A stretch of 64,000 nucleotides of DNA from Acanthosepion esculentum (GCA_964036315.1 OZ038485.1:72908824-72972823); one strand, 5' to 3'. Numbered from the stretch's first letter, positions 36,801 through 51,216 are shown. Made by a program: numbers and translations. The notes: generated by a model from the sequence alone, not told the origin.

Positions 36801-39495
36801 TGTAAAACTTAAAATTTGCAATATAACTTTGTGAAAACTGTTGAAACTTGTTGAAATGAATACTTTTCGATCGGTAACATATCGATTTTCAATAATTTTA
36901 TTGGTTTTCTAAAGATTTCAATAAGTAAATCAATTTTACAAACAACAGTGTTTAACGTTGAAAAACAAGCCAAAACAGCTTGCTTTTACAACTAAAATTC
37001 AATATTTTTCAAAACTTTGTAAAACTTAAAATTTGCAATATAACTTTGTGAAAACTGTTGAATCTTGTTGAAATGAATACTTTTCGATCGGTAACATATC
37101 GATTTTCAATAATTTTATTGGTTTTCTAAAGATTTCAATAAGTAAATCAATTTTACAAACAACAGTGTTTAACGTTGAAAAACAAGCCAAAACAGCTTGC
37201 TTTTACACCTAAAATTCAATATTTTTCAAAACTTTGTAAAACTTAAAATTTGCAATATAACTTTGTGAAAACTGTTGAAACTTGTTGAAATGAATACTTT
37301 TCGATCGGTAACATATCGATTTTCAATAATTTTATTGGTTTTCGAAAGATTTCAATAAGTAAATGAATTTTACAAACAACCGTGTTTAACGTTGAAAAAC
37401 AAGCCAAAGCAGCTTGCTTTTACACCTAAAATTCAATATTTTCAAAACTTTGTAAAACTTAAAATTTGCAATATAACTTTGTGAAAACTGTTGAAACTTG
37501 TTGAAATCAATAGTTTTCGATCGATAACATATCGATTTTCAATAATTTTATTGGTTTTCGAAAGATTTCAATAAGTAAATCAATTTTACAAACAACAGTG
37601 TTTAACGTTGAAAAACAAGCCAAAACAGCTTGCTTTTACACCTAAAATTCAATATTTTTCAAAACTTTGTAAAACTTAAAATTTGCAATATAGCTTTGTG
37701 AAAACTGTTGAAACTTGTTGAAATCAATACTTTTCGATCGATAACATATCGATTTTCAATAATTTTATTGGTTTTCTAAAGATTTCAATAAGTAAATCAA
37801 TTTTACACGCAACCGTGTTTAAAGTTAAAAAACAAGCCAAAACAGCTTGCTTTTACACCTAAAATTCAATATTTTTCAAAACTTTGTAAAACTTAAAATT
37901 TGCAATATAACTTTGTGAAAACTGTTGAAACTTGTTGAAATCAATAGTTTTCGATCGATAACATATCGATTTTCAATAATTTTATTGGTTTTCTAAAGAT
38001 TTCAATAAGTAAATCAATTTTACAAACAACAGTGTTTAACGTTGAAAAACAAGCCAAAACAGCTTGCTTTTACACCTAAAATTCAATATTTTTCAAAACT
38101 TTGTAAAACTTAAAATTTGCAATATAACTTTGTGAAAACTGTTGAAACTTGTTGAAATCAATACTTTTCGATCGATAACATATCGATTTTCAATAATTTT
38201 ATTGGTTTTCTAAAGATTTCAATAAGTAAATCAATTTTACACGCAACCATGTTTAACGTTGAAAAACAAGCCAAAACAGCTTGCTTTTACACCTAAAATT
38301 CAATATTTTTCAAAACTTTGTAAAACTTAAAATTTGCAATATAACTTTGTGAAAACTGTTGAAACTTGTTGAAATCAATAGTTTTCGATCGGTAACATAT
38401 CGATTTTCAATAATTTTATTGGTTTTCTAAAGATTTCAATAAGTAAATCAATTTTACACGCAACCGTGTTTAACGTTGAAAAACAAGCCAAAACAGCTTG
38501 CTTTTGCACCTAAAATTCAATATTTTTCAAAACTTTGTAAAACTTAAAATTTGCAATATAACTTTGTGAAAACTGTTGAAACTTGTTGAAATGAATACTT
38601 TTCGATCGGTAACATATCGATTTTCAATAATTTTATTGGTTTTCTAAAGATTTCAATAAGTAAATCAATTTTACAAACAACCGTGTTTAAGGTTGAAAAA
38701 CAAGCCAAAACTGCTTGCTTTTACACCTAAAATTCAATATTTTTCAAAACTTTGTAAAACTTAAAATTTGCAATATAACTTTGTGAAAACTGTTGAAACT
38801 TGTTGAAATCAATAGTTTTCGATCGATAACATATCGATTTTCAATAATTTTATTGGTTTTCTAAAGATTTCAATAAGTAAATCAATTTTACAAACAACAG
38901 TGTTTAACGTTGAAAAACAAGCCAAAACAGCTTGCTTTTATACCTAAAATTCAATATTTTTCAAAACTTTGTAAAACTTAAAATTTGCAATATAACTTTG
39001 TGAAAACTGTTGAAACTTGTTGAAATGAATACTTTTCGATCGGTAACATATCGATTTTCAATAATTTTATTGGTTTTCTAAAGATTTCAATAAGTAAATC
39101 AATTTTACAAACAACCGTGTTTAAGGTTGAAAAACAAGCCAAAACAGCTTGCTTTTACACATAAAATTCAATATTTTTCAAAACTTTGTAAAACTTAAAA
39201 TTTGCAATATAACTTTGTGAAAACTGTTGAAACTTGTTGAAATGAATACTTTTCGATCGGTAACATATCGATTTTCAATAATTTTATTGGTTTTCTAAAG
39301 ATTTCAATAAGTAAATCAATTTTACAAACAACAGTGTTTAACGTTGAAAAACGAGCCAAAACAGCTTGCTTTTACACCTAAAATTCAATATTTTTCAAAA
39401 CTTTGTAAAACATAAAATTTGCAATATAACTTTGTGAAAATTGTTTAAACTTGTTGAAATGAATACTTTTCGATCGGTAACATATCGATTTTCAA
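33855..39495 (+). repeat. 26-monomer HOR unit (5641 bp)
   Basis: Order: K, L, L(A99), M(218 bp), one complete tetramer (34724-35590), M(G15,'atagc'), N(A68), M t3, R t4, L(G96), K(T85)t1, M(A99,'gaatcttg'), M t1, K'(G15,G83,216 bp), M(G15,'atagc'), N(A68), M t3, R t4, L(G96), K(T85)t2, M('tatacc'), K(A100), end-marker M. The segment from the 216-bp monomer through K(T85) occurs twice (35375-36892 and 37327-38844), an internal duplication that makes this the longest unit. Confidence 0.88.
34724..35590 (+). repeat. 867-bp tetramer, copy in 26-monomer unit
   Basis: Same four monomers and markers as the copies at 27348 and 28215, here single, flanked by the 218-bp M on the left and by a partial pass (M, N) on the right. 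Confidence 0.9.
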
Positions 39496-40364
39496 TAATT
39501 TTATTGGTTTTCTAAAGATTTCAATAAGTAAATCAATTTTACAAACAACCGTGTTTAAGGTTGAAAAACAAGCCAAAACAGCTTGCTTTTACACCTAAAA
39601 TTCAATATTTTTCAAAACTTTGTAAAACTTAAAATTTGCAATATAACTTTGTGAAAACTGTTGAAACTTGTTGAAATCAATAGTTTTCGATCGATAACAT
39701 ATCGATTTTCAATAATTTTATTGGTTTTCTAAAGATTTCAATAAGTAAATCAATTTTACACGCAACCGTGTTTAACGTTGAAAAACAAGCCAAAACAGCT
39801 TGCTTTTACACCTAAAATTCAATATTTTTCAAAACTTTGTAAAACTTAAAATTTGCAATATAACTTTGTGAAAACTGTTGAAACTTGTTGAAATCAATAG
39901 TTTTCGATCGATAACATATCGATTTTCAATAATTTTATTGGTTTTCTAAAGATTTCAATAAGTAAATCAATTTTACACGCAACCGTGTTTAACGTTGAAA
40001 AACAAGCCAAAACAGCTTGCTTTTACAACTAAAATTCAATATTTTTCAAAACTTTGTAAAACTTAAAATTTGCAATATAACTTTGTGAAAACTGTTGAAA
40101 CTTGTTGAAATCAATAGTTTTCGATCGATAACATATCGATTTTCAATAATTTTATTGGTTTTCTAAAGATTTCAATAAGTAAATCAATTTTACAAACAAC
40201 AGTGTTTAACGTTGAAAAACAAGCCAAAACAGCTTGCTTTTTACACATAAAATTCAATATTTTTCAAAACTTTGTAAAACTTAAAATTTGCAATATAACT
40301 TTGTGAAAACTGTTGAAACTTGTTGAAATCAATAGTTTTCGATCGATAACATATCGATTTTCAA

Positions 40365-41231
40365 TAATTTTATTGGTTTTCGAAAGATTTCAATAAGTAA
40401 ATCAATTTTACAAACAACAGTGTTTAACGTTGAAAAACAAGCCAAAACAGCTTGCTTTTACACCTAAAATTCAATATTTTTCAAAACTTTGTAAAACTTA
40501 AAATTTGCAATATAGCTTTGTGAAAACTGTTGAAACTTGTTGAAATCAATACTTTTCGATCGATAACATATCGATTTTCAATAATTTTATTGGTTTTCTA
40601 AAGATTTCAATAAGTAAATCAATTTTACACGCAACCGTGTTTAAAGTTAAAAAACAAGCCAAAACAGCTTGCTTTTACACCTAAAATTCAATATTTTTCA
40701 AAACTTTGTAAAACTTAAAATTTGCAATATAACTTTGTGAAAACTGTTGAAACTTGTTGAAATCAATAGTTTTCGATCGATAACATATCGATTTTCAATA
40801 ATTTTATTGGTTTTCTAAAGATTTCAATAAGTAAATCAATTTTACAAACAACAGTGTTTAACGTTGAAAAACAAGCCAAAACAGCTTGCTTTTACACCTA
40901 AAATTCAATATTTTTCAAAACTTTGTAAAACTTAAAATTTGCAATATAACTTTGTGAAAACTGTTGAAACTTGTTGAAATGAATACTTTTCGATCGGTAA
41001 CATATCGATTTTCAATAATTTTATTGGTTTTCGAAAGATTTCAATAAGTAAATGAATTTTACAAACAACCGTGTTTAACGTTGAAAAACAAGCCAAAGCA
41101 GCTTGCTTTTACACCTAAAATTCAATATTTTCAAAACTTTGTAAAACTTAAAATTTGCAATATAACTTTGTGAAAACTGTTGAAACTTGTTGAAATCAAT
41201 AGTTTTCGATCGATAACATATCGATTTTCAA
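40365..41231 (+). repeat. 867-bp tetramer, copy in second 21-monomer unit
   Basis: Identical monomer order and markers to the tetramers at 27348 and 34724. Confidence 0.9.
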
Positions 41232-41448
41232 TAATTTTATTGGTTTTCGAAAGATTTCAATAAGTAAATCAATTTTACAAACAACAGTGTTTAACGTTGA
41301 AAAACAAGCCAAAACAGCTTGCTTTTACACCTAAAATTCAATATTTTTCAAAACTTTGTAAAACTTAAAATTTGCAATATAGCTTTGTGAAAACTGTTGA
41401 AACTTGTTGAAATCAATACTTTTCGATCGATAACATATCGATTTTCAA

Positions 41449-41665
41449 TAATTTTATTGGTTTTCTAAAGATTTCAATAAGTAAATCAATTTTACACGCA
41501 ACCGTGTTTAAAGTTAAAAAACAAGCCAAAACAGCTTGCTTTTACACCTAAAATTCAATATTTTTCAAAACTTTGTAAAACTTAAAATTTGCAATATAAC
41601 TTTGTGAAAACTGTTGAAACTTGTTGAAATCAATACTTTTCGATCGATAACATATCGATTTTCAA
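41449..41665 (+). repeat. Chimeric monomer: N(A68) front, t3 rear
   Basis: At 35808, 37760 and 29299 the N(A68) monomer ends in t2 and is followed by M t3 and then R t4. Here N(A68) itself ends in t3 and R t4 follows immediately. Exactly one monomer has been removed with the junction inside the unit, between positions 68 and 188. This is the cleanest deletion junction in the window. Confidence 0.85.
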
Positions 41666-44052
41666 TAATTTTATTGGTTTTCTAAAGATTTCAATAAGTA
41701 AATCAATTTTACACGCAACCATGTTTAACGTTGAAAAACAAGCCAAAACAGCTTGCTTTTACACCTAAAATTCAATATTTTTCAAAACTTTGTAAAACTT
41801 AAAATTTGCAATATAACTTTGTGAAAACTGTTGAAACTTGTTGAAATCAATAGTTTTCGATCGGTAACATATCGATTTTCAATAATTTTATTGGTTTTCT
41901 AAAGATTTCAATAAGTAAATCAATTTTACACGCAACCGTGTTTAACGTTGAAAAACAAGCCAAAACAGCTTGCTTTTGCACCTAAAATTCAATATTTTTC
42001 AAAACTTTGTAAAACTTAAAATTTGCAATATAACTTTGTGAAAACTGTTGAAACTTGTTGAAATGAATACTTTTCGATCGGTAACATATCGATTTTCAAT
42101 AATTTTATTGGTTTTCTAAAGATTTCAATAAGTAAATCAATTTTACAAACAACCGTGTTTAAGGTTGAAAAACAAGCCAAAACTGCTTGCTTTTACACCT
42201 AAAATTCAATATTTTTCAAAACTTTGTAAAACTTAAAATTTGCAATATAACTTTGTGAAAACTGTTGAAACTTGTTGAAATGAATACTTTTCGATCGGTA
42301 ACATATCGATTTTCAATAATTTTATTGGTTTTCTAAAGATTTCAATAAGTAAATCAATTTTACAAACAACAGTGTTTAACGTTGAAAAACAAGCCAAAAC
42401 AGCTTGCTTTTACAACTAAAATTCAATATTTTTCAAAACTTTGTAAAACTTAAAATTTGCAATATAACTTTGTGAAAACTGTTGAAACTTGTTGAAATGA
42501 ATACTTTTCGATCGGTAACATATCGATTTTCAATAATTTTATTGGTTTTCTAAAGATTTCAATAAGTAAATCAATTTTACAAACAACAGTGTTTAACGTT
42601 GAAAAACAAGCCAAAACAGCTTGCTTTTACACCTAAAATTCAATATTTTTCAAAACTTTGTAAAACTTAAAATTTGCAATATAACTTTGTGAAAACTGTT
42701 GAAACTTGTTGAAATCAATAGTTTTCGATCGATAACATATCGATTTTCAATAATTTTATTGGTTTTCTAAAGATTTCAATAAGTAAATCAATTTTACACG
42801 CAACCGTGTTTAACGTTGAAAAACAAGCCAAAACAGCTTGCTTTTGCACCTAAAATTCAATATTTTTCAAAACTTTGTAAAACTTAAAATTTGCAATATA
42901 ACTTTGTGAAAACTGTTGAAACTTGTTGAAATGAATACTTTTCGATCGGTAACATATCGATTTTCAATAATTTTATTGGTTTTCTAAAGATTTCAATAAG
43001 TAAATCAATTTTACAAACAACCGTGTTTAAGGTTGAAAAACAAGCCAAAACAGCTTGCTTTTACACATAAAATTCAATATTTTTCAAAACTTTGTAAAAC
43101 TTAAAATTTGCAATATAACTTTGTGAAAACTGTTGAAAATTGTTGAAATCAATAGTTTTCGATCGATAACATATCGATTTTCAATAATTTTATTGGTTTT
43201 CTAAAGATTTCAATAAGTAAATCAATTTTACAAACAACAGTGTTTAACGTTGAAAAACAAGCCAAAACAGCTTGCTTTTACACCTAAAATTCAATATTTT
43301 TCAAAACTTTGTAAAACTTAAAATTTGCAATATAACTTTGTGAAAACTGTTGAAACTTGTTGAAATCAATAGTTTTCGATCGATAACATATCGATTTTCA
43401 ATAATTTTATTGGTTTTCTAAAGATTTCAATAAGTAAATCAATTTTACAAACAACAGTGTTTAACGTTGAAAAACAAGCCAAAACAGCTTGCTTTTACAC
43501 CTAAAATTCAATATTTTTCAAAACTTTGTAAAACTTAAAATTTGCAATATAACTTTGTGAAAACTGTTGAAACTTGTTGAAATGAATACTTTTCGATCGG
43601 TAACATATCGATTTTCAATAATTTTATTGGTTTTCTAAAGATTTCAATAAGTAAATCAATTTTACAAACAACCGTGTTTAAGGTTGAAAAACAAGCCAAA
43701 ACAGCTTGCTTTTACACATAAAATTCAATATTTTTCAAAACTTTGTAAAACTTAAAATTTGCAATATAACTTTGTGAAAACTGTTGAAACTTGTTGAAAT
43801 GAATACTTTTCGATCTGTAACATATCGATTTTCAATAATTTTATTGGTTTTCTAAAGATTTCAATAAGTAAATCAATTTTACAAACAACAGTGTTTAACG
43901 TTGAAAAACGAGCCAAAACAGCTTGCTTTTACACCTAAAATTCAATATTTTTCAAAACTTTGTAAAACATAAAATTTGCAATATAACTTTGTGAAAATTG
44001 TTTAAACTTGTTGAAATGAATACTTTTCGATCGGTAACATATCGATTTTCAA

Positions 44053-47000
44053 TAATTTTATTGGTTTTCTAAAGATTTCAATAAGTAAATCAATTTTACA
44101 AACAACCGTGTTTAAGGTTGAAAAACAAGCCAAAACAGCTTGCTTTTACACCTAAAATTCAATATTTTTCAAAACTTTGTAAAACTTAAAATTTGCAATA
44201 TAACTTTGTGAAAACTGTTGAAACTTGTTGAAATCAATAGTTTTCGATCGATAACATATCGATTTTCAATAATTTTATTGGTTTTCTAAAGATTTCAATA
44301 AGTAAATCAATTTTACACGCAACCGTGTTTAACGTTGAAAAACAAGCCAAAACAGCTTGCTTTTACACCTAAAATTCAATATTTTTCAAAACTTTGTAAA
44401 ACTTAAAATTTGCAATATAACTTTGTGAAAACTGTTGAAACTTGTTGAAATCAATAGTTTTCGATCGATAACATATCGATTTTCAATAATTTTATTGGTT
44501 TTCTAAAGATTTCAATAAGTAAATCAATTTTACACGCAACCGTGTTTAACGTTGAAAAACAAGCCAAAACAGCTTGCTTTTACAACTAAAATTCAATATT
44601 TTTCAAAACTTTGTAAAACTTAAAATTTGCAATATAACTTTGTGAAAACTGTTGAAACTTGTTGAAATGAATACTTTTCGATCGGTAACATATCGATTTT
44701 CAATAATTTTATTGGTTTTCTAAAGATTTCAATAAGTAAATCAATTTTACAAACAACAGTGTTTAACGTTGAAAAACAAGCCAAAACAGCTTGCTTTTAC
44801 ACCTAAAATTCAATATTTTTCAAAACTTTGTAAAACTTAAAATTTGCAATATAACTTTGTGAAAACTGTTGAAACTTGTTGAAATCAATAGTTTTCGATC
44901 GATAACATATCGATTTTCAATAATTTTATTGGTTTTCTAAAGATTTCAATAAGTAAATCAATTTTACAAACAACAGTGTTTAACGTTGAAAAACAAGCCA
45001 AAACAGCTTGCTTTTTACACCTAAAATTCAATATTTTTCAAAACTTTGTAAAACTTAAAATTTGCAATATAACTTTGTGAAAACTGTTGAAACTTGTTGA
45101 AATCAATAGTTTTCGATCGATAACATATCGATTTTCAATAATTTTATTGGTTTTCTAAAGATTTCAATAAGTAAATCAATTTTACACGCAACCGTGTTTA
45201 ACGTTGAAAAACAAGCCAAAACAGCTTGCTTTTGCACCTAAAATTCAATATTTTTCAAAACTTTGTAAAACTTAAAATTTGCAATATAACTTTGTGAAAA
45301 CTGTTGAAACTTGTTGAAATGAATACTTTTCGATCGGTAACATATCGATTTTCAATAATTTTATTGGTTTTCTAAAGATTTCAATAAGTAAATCAATTTT
45401 ACAAACAACCGTGTTTAAGGTTGAAAAACAAGCCAAAACAGCTTGCTTTTACACATAAAATTCAATATTTTTCAAAACTTTGTAAAACTTAAAATTTGCA
45501 ATATAACTTTGTGAAAACTGTTGAAAATTGTTGAAATCAATAGTTTTCGATCGATAACATATCGATTTTCAATAATTTTATTGGTTTTCTAAAGATTTCA
45601 ATAAGTAAATCAATTTTACAAACAACAGTGTTTAACGTTGAAAAACAAGCCAAAACAGCTTGCTTTTACACCTAAAATTCAATATTTTTCAAAACTTTGT
45701 AAAACTTAAAATTTGCAATATAACTTTGTGAAAACTGTTGAAACTTGTTGAAATCAATAGTTTTCGATCGATAACATATCGATTTTCAATAATTTTATTG
45801 GTTTTCTAAAGATTTCAATAAGTAAATCAATTTTACAAACAACAGTGTTTAACGTTGAAAAACAAGCCAAAACAGCTTGCTTTTACACATAAAATTCAAT
45901 ATTTTTCAAAACTTTGTAAAACTTAAAATTTGCAATATAACTTTGTGAAAACTGTTGAAACTTGTTGAAATGAATACTTTTCGATCGGTAACATATCGAT
46001 TTTCAATAATTTTATTGGTTTTCTAAAGATTTCAATAAGTAAATCAATTTTACAAACAACCGTGTTTAAGGTTGAAAAACAAGCCAAAACAGCTTGCTTT
46101 TACACATAAAATTCAATATTTTTCAAAACTTTGTAAAACTTAAAATTTGCAATATAACTTTGTGAAAACTGTTGAAAATTGTTGAAATCAATAGTTTTCG
46201 ATCGATAACATATCGATTTTCAATAATTTTATTGGTTTTCTAAAGATTTCAATAAGTAAATCAATTTTACAAACAACAGTGTTTAACGTTGAAAAACAAG
46301 CCAAAACAGCTTGCTTTTACACCTAAAATTCAATATTTTTCAAAACTTTGTAAAACTTAAAATTTGCAATATAACTTTGTGAAAACTGTTGAAACTTGTT
46401 GAAATCAATAGTTTTCGATCGATAACATATCGATTTTCAATAATTTTATTGGTTTTCTAAAGATTTCAATAAGTAAATCAATTTTACAAACAACAGTGTT
46501 TAACGTTGAAAAACAAGCCAAAACAGCTTGCTTTTACACCTAAAATTCAATATTTTTCAAAACTTTGTAAAACTTAAAATTTGCAATATAACTTTGTGAA
46601 AACTGTTGAAACTTGTTGAAATGAATACTTTTCGATCGGTAACATATCGATTTTCAATAATTTTATTGGTTTTCTAAAGATTTCAATAAGTAAATCAATT
46701 TTACAAACAACCGTGTTTAAGGTTGAAAAACAAGCCAAAACAGCTTGCTTTTACACATAAAATTCAATATTTTTCAAAACTTTGTAAAACTTAAAATTTG
46801 CAATATAACTTTGTGAAAACTGTTGAAACTTGTTGAAATGAATACTTTTCGATCGGTAACATATCGATTTTCAATAATTTTATTGGTTTTCTAAAGATTT
46901 CAATAAGTAAATCAATTTTACAAACAACAGTGTTTAACGTTGAAAAACGAGCCAAAACAGCTTGCTTTTACACCTAAAATTCAATATTTTTCAAAACTTT

Positions 47001-47091
47001 GTAAAACATAAAATTTGCAATATAACTTTGTGAAAATTGTTTAAACTTGTTGAAATGAATACTTTTCGATCGGTAACATATCGATTTTCAA
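44053..47091 (+). repeat. 14-monomer HOR, copy 1 (3039 bp)
   Basis: Order: K t2, L t2, L(A99)t1, M t2, M(218 bp)t2, L(G96)t1, then K(A100,'aaaattg')t2, M t2, M t1 twice (45356-46006 and 46007-46657, 651 bp each), K(A100)t1, end-marker M. The two trimers differ only in that the third monomer of the first has A100. Confidence 0.88.
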
Positions 47092-49262
47092 TAATTTTAT
47101 TGGTTTTCTAAAGATTTCAATAAGTAAATCAATTTTACAAACAACCGTGTTTAAGGTTGAAAAACAAGCCAAAACAGCTTGCTTTTACACCTAAAATTCA
47201 ATATTTTTCAAAACTTTGTAAAACTTAAAATTTGCAATATAACTTTGTGAAAACTGTTGAAACTTGTTGAAATCAATAGTTTTCGATCGATAACATATCG
47301 ATTTTCAATAATTTTATTGGTTTTCTAAAGATTTCAATAAGTAAATCAATTTTACACGCAACCGTGTTTAACGTTGAAAAACAAGCCAAAACAGCTTGCT
47401 TTTACACCTAAAATTCAATATTTTTCAAAACTTTGTAAAACTTAAAATTTGCAATATAACTTTGTGAAAACTGTTGAAACTTGTTGAAATCAATAGTTTT
47501 CGATCGATAACATATCGATTTTCAATAATTTTATTGGTTTTCTAAAGATTTCAATAAGTAAATCAATTTTACACGCAACCGTGTTTAACGTTGAAAAACA
47601 AGCCAAAACAGCTTGCTTTTACAACTAAAATTCAATATTTTTCAAAACTTTGTAAAACTTAAAATTTGCAATATAACTTTGTGAAAACTGTTGAAACTTG
47701 TTGAAATGAATACTTTTCGATCGGTAACATATCGATTTTCAATAATTTTATTGGTTTTCTAAAGATTTCAATAAGTAAATCAATTTTACAAACAACAGTG
47801 TTTAACGTTGAAAAACAAGCCAAAACAGCTTGCTTTTACACCTAAAATTCAATATTTTTCAAAACTTTGTAAAACTTAAAATTTGCAATATAACTTTGTG
47901 AAAACTGTTGAAACTTGTTGAAATCAATAGTTTTCGATCGATAACATATCGATTTTCAATAATTTTATTGGTTTTCTAAAGATTTCAATAAGTAAATCAA
48001 TTTTACAAACAACAGTGTTTAACGTTGAAAAACAAGCCAAAACAGCTTGCTTTTTACACCTAAAATTCAATATTTTTCAAAACTTTGTAAAACTTAAAAT
48101 TTGCAATATAACTTTGTGAAAACTGTTGAAACTTGTTGAAATCAATAGTTTTCGATCGATAACATATCGATTTTCAATAATTTTATTGGTTTTCTAAAGA
48201 TTTCAATAAGTAAATCAATTTTACACGCAACCGTGTTTAACGTTGAAAAACAAGCCAAAACAGCTTGCTTTTGCACCTAAAATTCAATATTTTTCAAAAC
48301 TTTGTAAAACTTAAAATTTGCAATATAACTTTGTGAAAACTGTTGAAACTTGTTGAAATGAATACTTTTCGATCGGTAACATATCGATTTTCAATAATTT
48401 TATTGGTTTTCTAAAGATTTCAATAAGTAAATCAATTTTACAAACAACCGTGTTTAAGGTTGAAAAACAAGCCAAAACAGCTTGCTTTTACACATAAAAT
48501 TCAATATTTTTCAAAACTTTGTAAAACTTAAAATTTGCAATATAACTTTGTGAAAACTGTTGAAAATTGTTGAAATCAATAGTTTTCGATCGATAACATA
48601 TCGATTTTCAATAATTTTATTGGTTTTCTAAAGATTTCAATAAGTAAATCAATTTTACAAACAACAGTGTTTAACGTTGAAAAACAAGCCAAAACAGCTT
48701 GCTTTTACACCTAAAATTCAATATTTTTCAAAACTTTGTAAAACTTAAAATTTGCAATATAACTTTGTGAAAACTGTTGAAACTTGTTGAAATCAATAGT
48801 TTTCGATCGATAACATATCGATTTTCAATAATTTTATTGGTTTTCTAAAGATTTCAATAAGTAAATCAATTTTACAAACAACAGTGTTTAACGTTGAAAA
48901 ACAAGCCAAAACAGCTTGCTTTTACACCTAAAATTCAATATTTTTCAAAACTTTGTAAAACTTAAAATTTGCAATATAACTTTGTGAAAACTGTTGAAAC
49001 TTGTTGAAATGAATACTTTTCGATCGGTAACATATCGATTTTCAATAATTTTATTGGTTTTCTAAAGATTTCAATAAGTAAATCAATTTTACAAACAACA
49101 GTGTTTAACGTTGAAAAACGAGCCAAAACAGCTTGCTTTTACACCTAAAATTCAATATTTTTCAAAACTTTGTAAAACTTAAAATTTGCAATATAACTTT
49201 GTGAAAACTGTTGAAACTTGTTGAAATCAATAGTTTTCGATCGATAACATATCGATTTTCAA
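47092..49262 (+). repeat. 14-monomer HOR, copy 2 (truncated to 10)
   Basis: Repeats K, L, L(A99), M, M(218 bp), L(G96), then the trimer once (48395-49045), and ends with an M(G75) monomer at 49046 that lacks 'cataaa' and 'tgtttaaac' and has t2. The second trimer and the K(A100) are missing and the end marker is only half present, so its final monomer is probably another exchange product. Confidence 0.85.
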
Positions 49263-50130
49263 TAATTTTATTGGTTTTCTAAAGATTTCAATAAGTAAAT
49301 CAATTTTACACGCAACCGTGTTTAACGTTGAAAAACAAGCCAAAACAGCTTGCTTTTGCACCTAAAATTCAATATTTTTCAAAACTTTGTAAAACTTAAA
49401 ATTTGCAATATAACTTTGTGAAAACTGTTGAAACTTGTTGAAATGAATACTTTTCGATCGGTAACATATCGATTTTCAATAATTTTATTGGTTTTCTAAA
49501 GATTTCAATAAGTAAATCAATTTTACAAACAACCGTGTTTAAGGTTGAAAAACAAGCCAAAACTGCTTGCTTTTACACCTAAAATTCAATATTTTTCAAA
49601 ACTTTGTAAAACTTAAAATTTGCAATATAACTTTGTGAAAACTGTTGAAACTTGTTGAAATGAATACTTTTCGATCGGTAACATATCGATTTTCAATAAT
49701 TTTATTGGTTTTCTAAAGATTTCAATAAGTAAATCAATTTTACAAACAACCGTGTTTAAAGTTGAAAAACAAGCCAAAACTGCTTGCTTTTACACCTAAA
49801 ATTCAATATTTTTCAAAACTTTGTAAAACTTAAAATTTGCAATATAACTTTGTGAAAACTGTTGAAACTTGTTGAAATCAATAGTTTTCGATCGGTAACA
49901 TATCGATTTTCAATAATTTTATTGGTTTTCTAAAGATTTCAATAAGTAAATCAATTTTACAAACAACCGTGTTTAAGGTTGAAAAACAAGCCAAAACTGC
50001 TTGCTTTTACACCTAAAATTCAATATTTTTCAAAACTTTGTAAAACTTAAAATTTGCAATATAACTTTGTGAAAACTGTTGAAACTTGTTGAAATGAATA
50101 CTTTTCGATCGGTAACATATCGATTTTCAA
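49263..50130 (+). repeat. Short K(T85)-rich run
   Basis: L(G96)t1 followed by K(T85)t1, a unique AA/C/G/A box with T85 and t4 (49697), and K(T85)t1. The box at 49697 looks like K with the N-type A64. Consecutive K(T85) copies resemble the K runs near 58 and 60-62 kb. Confidence 0.75.
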
Positions 50131-51216
50131 TAATTTTATTGGTTTTCTAAAGATTTCAATAAGTAAATCAATTTTACAAACAACCGTGTTTAAGGTTGAA
50201 AAACAAGCCAAAACTGCTTGCTTTTACACCTAAAATTCAATATTTTTCAAAACTTTGTAAAACTTAAAATTTGCAATATAACTTTGTGAAAACTGTTGAA
50301 ACTTGTTGAAATGAATACTTTTCGATCGGTAACATATCGATTTTCAATAATTTTATTGGTTTTCTAAAGATTTCAATAAGTAAATCAATTTTACAAACAA
50401 CAGTGTTTAACGTTGAAAAACAAGCCAAAACAGCTTGCTTTTTACACCTAAAATTCAATATTTTTCAAAACTTTGTAAAACTTAAAATTTGCAATATAAC
50501 TTTGTGAAAACTGTTGAAACTTGTTGAAATCAATAGTTTTCGATCGATAACATATCGATTTTCAATAATTTTATTGGTTTTCTAAAGATTTCAATAAGTA
50601 AATCAATTTTACACGCAACCGTGTTTAACGTTGAAAAACAATCCAAAACAGCTTGCTTTTGCACCTAAAATTCAATATTTTTCAAAACTTTGTAAAACTT
50701 AAAATTTGCAATATAACTTTGTGAAAACTGTTGAAACTTTTTGAAATGAATACTTTTCGATCGGTAACATATCGATTTTCAATAATTTTATTGGTTTTCT
50801 AAAGATTTCAATAAGTAAATCAATTTTACAAACAACAGTGTTTAACGTTGAAAAACAAGCCAAAACAGCTTGCTTTTACACCTAAGATTCAATATTTTTC
50901 AAAACTTTGTAAAGCTTAAAATTTGCAATATAACTTTGTGAAAACTGTTGAAACTTGTTGAAATGAATACTTTTTGATCGGTAACATATCGATTTTCAAT
51001 AATTTTATTGGTTTTCTAAAGATTTCAATAAGTAAATCAATTTTACAAACAACAGTGTTTAACGTTGAAAAACAAGCCAAAACAGCTTGCTTTTACACAT
51101 AAAATTCAATATTTTTCAAAACTTTGTAAAACTTAAAATTTGCAATATAACTTTGTGAAAACTGTTGAAACTTGTTGAAATGAATACTTTTCGATCGGTA
51201 ACATATCGATTTTCAA
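50131..51216 (+). repeat. 5-monomer HOR, copy 1 (1086 bp)
   Basis: Order: K(T85)t1, M(218 bp)t2, L(G96)t1, M with 'aagattc' and 'aaagctt' t1, M(A100)t1. Private changes are 'caatcc' near 50640, 'ctttttgaa' near 50737 and 'tttgatcgg' near 50972, which are absent from copy 2. Confidence 0.88.

Larger units (their letters stand above)
39496..44052 (+). repeat. 21-monomer HOR unit (4557 bp), second type
   Basis: Order: K, L, L(A99), M(218 bp), tetramer (40365-41231), M(G15,'atagc')t3, N(A68)t3 (chimeric), R t4, L(G96), K(T85)t1, M(A99)t1, M t2, L(G96), K(A100,'aaaattg'), M t2, M t1, K(A100,'gatctg'), end-marker M. It has the same length as the unit at 26479 but a different composition, so the equal size is coincidental. 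The second half previews the 14-monomer unit that follows. Confidence 0.87.
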
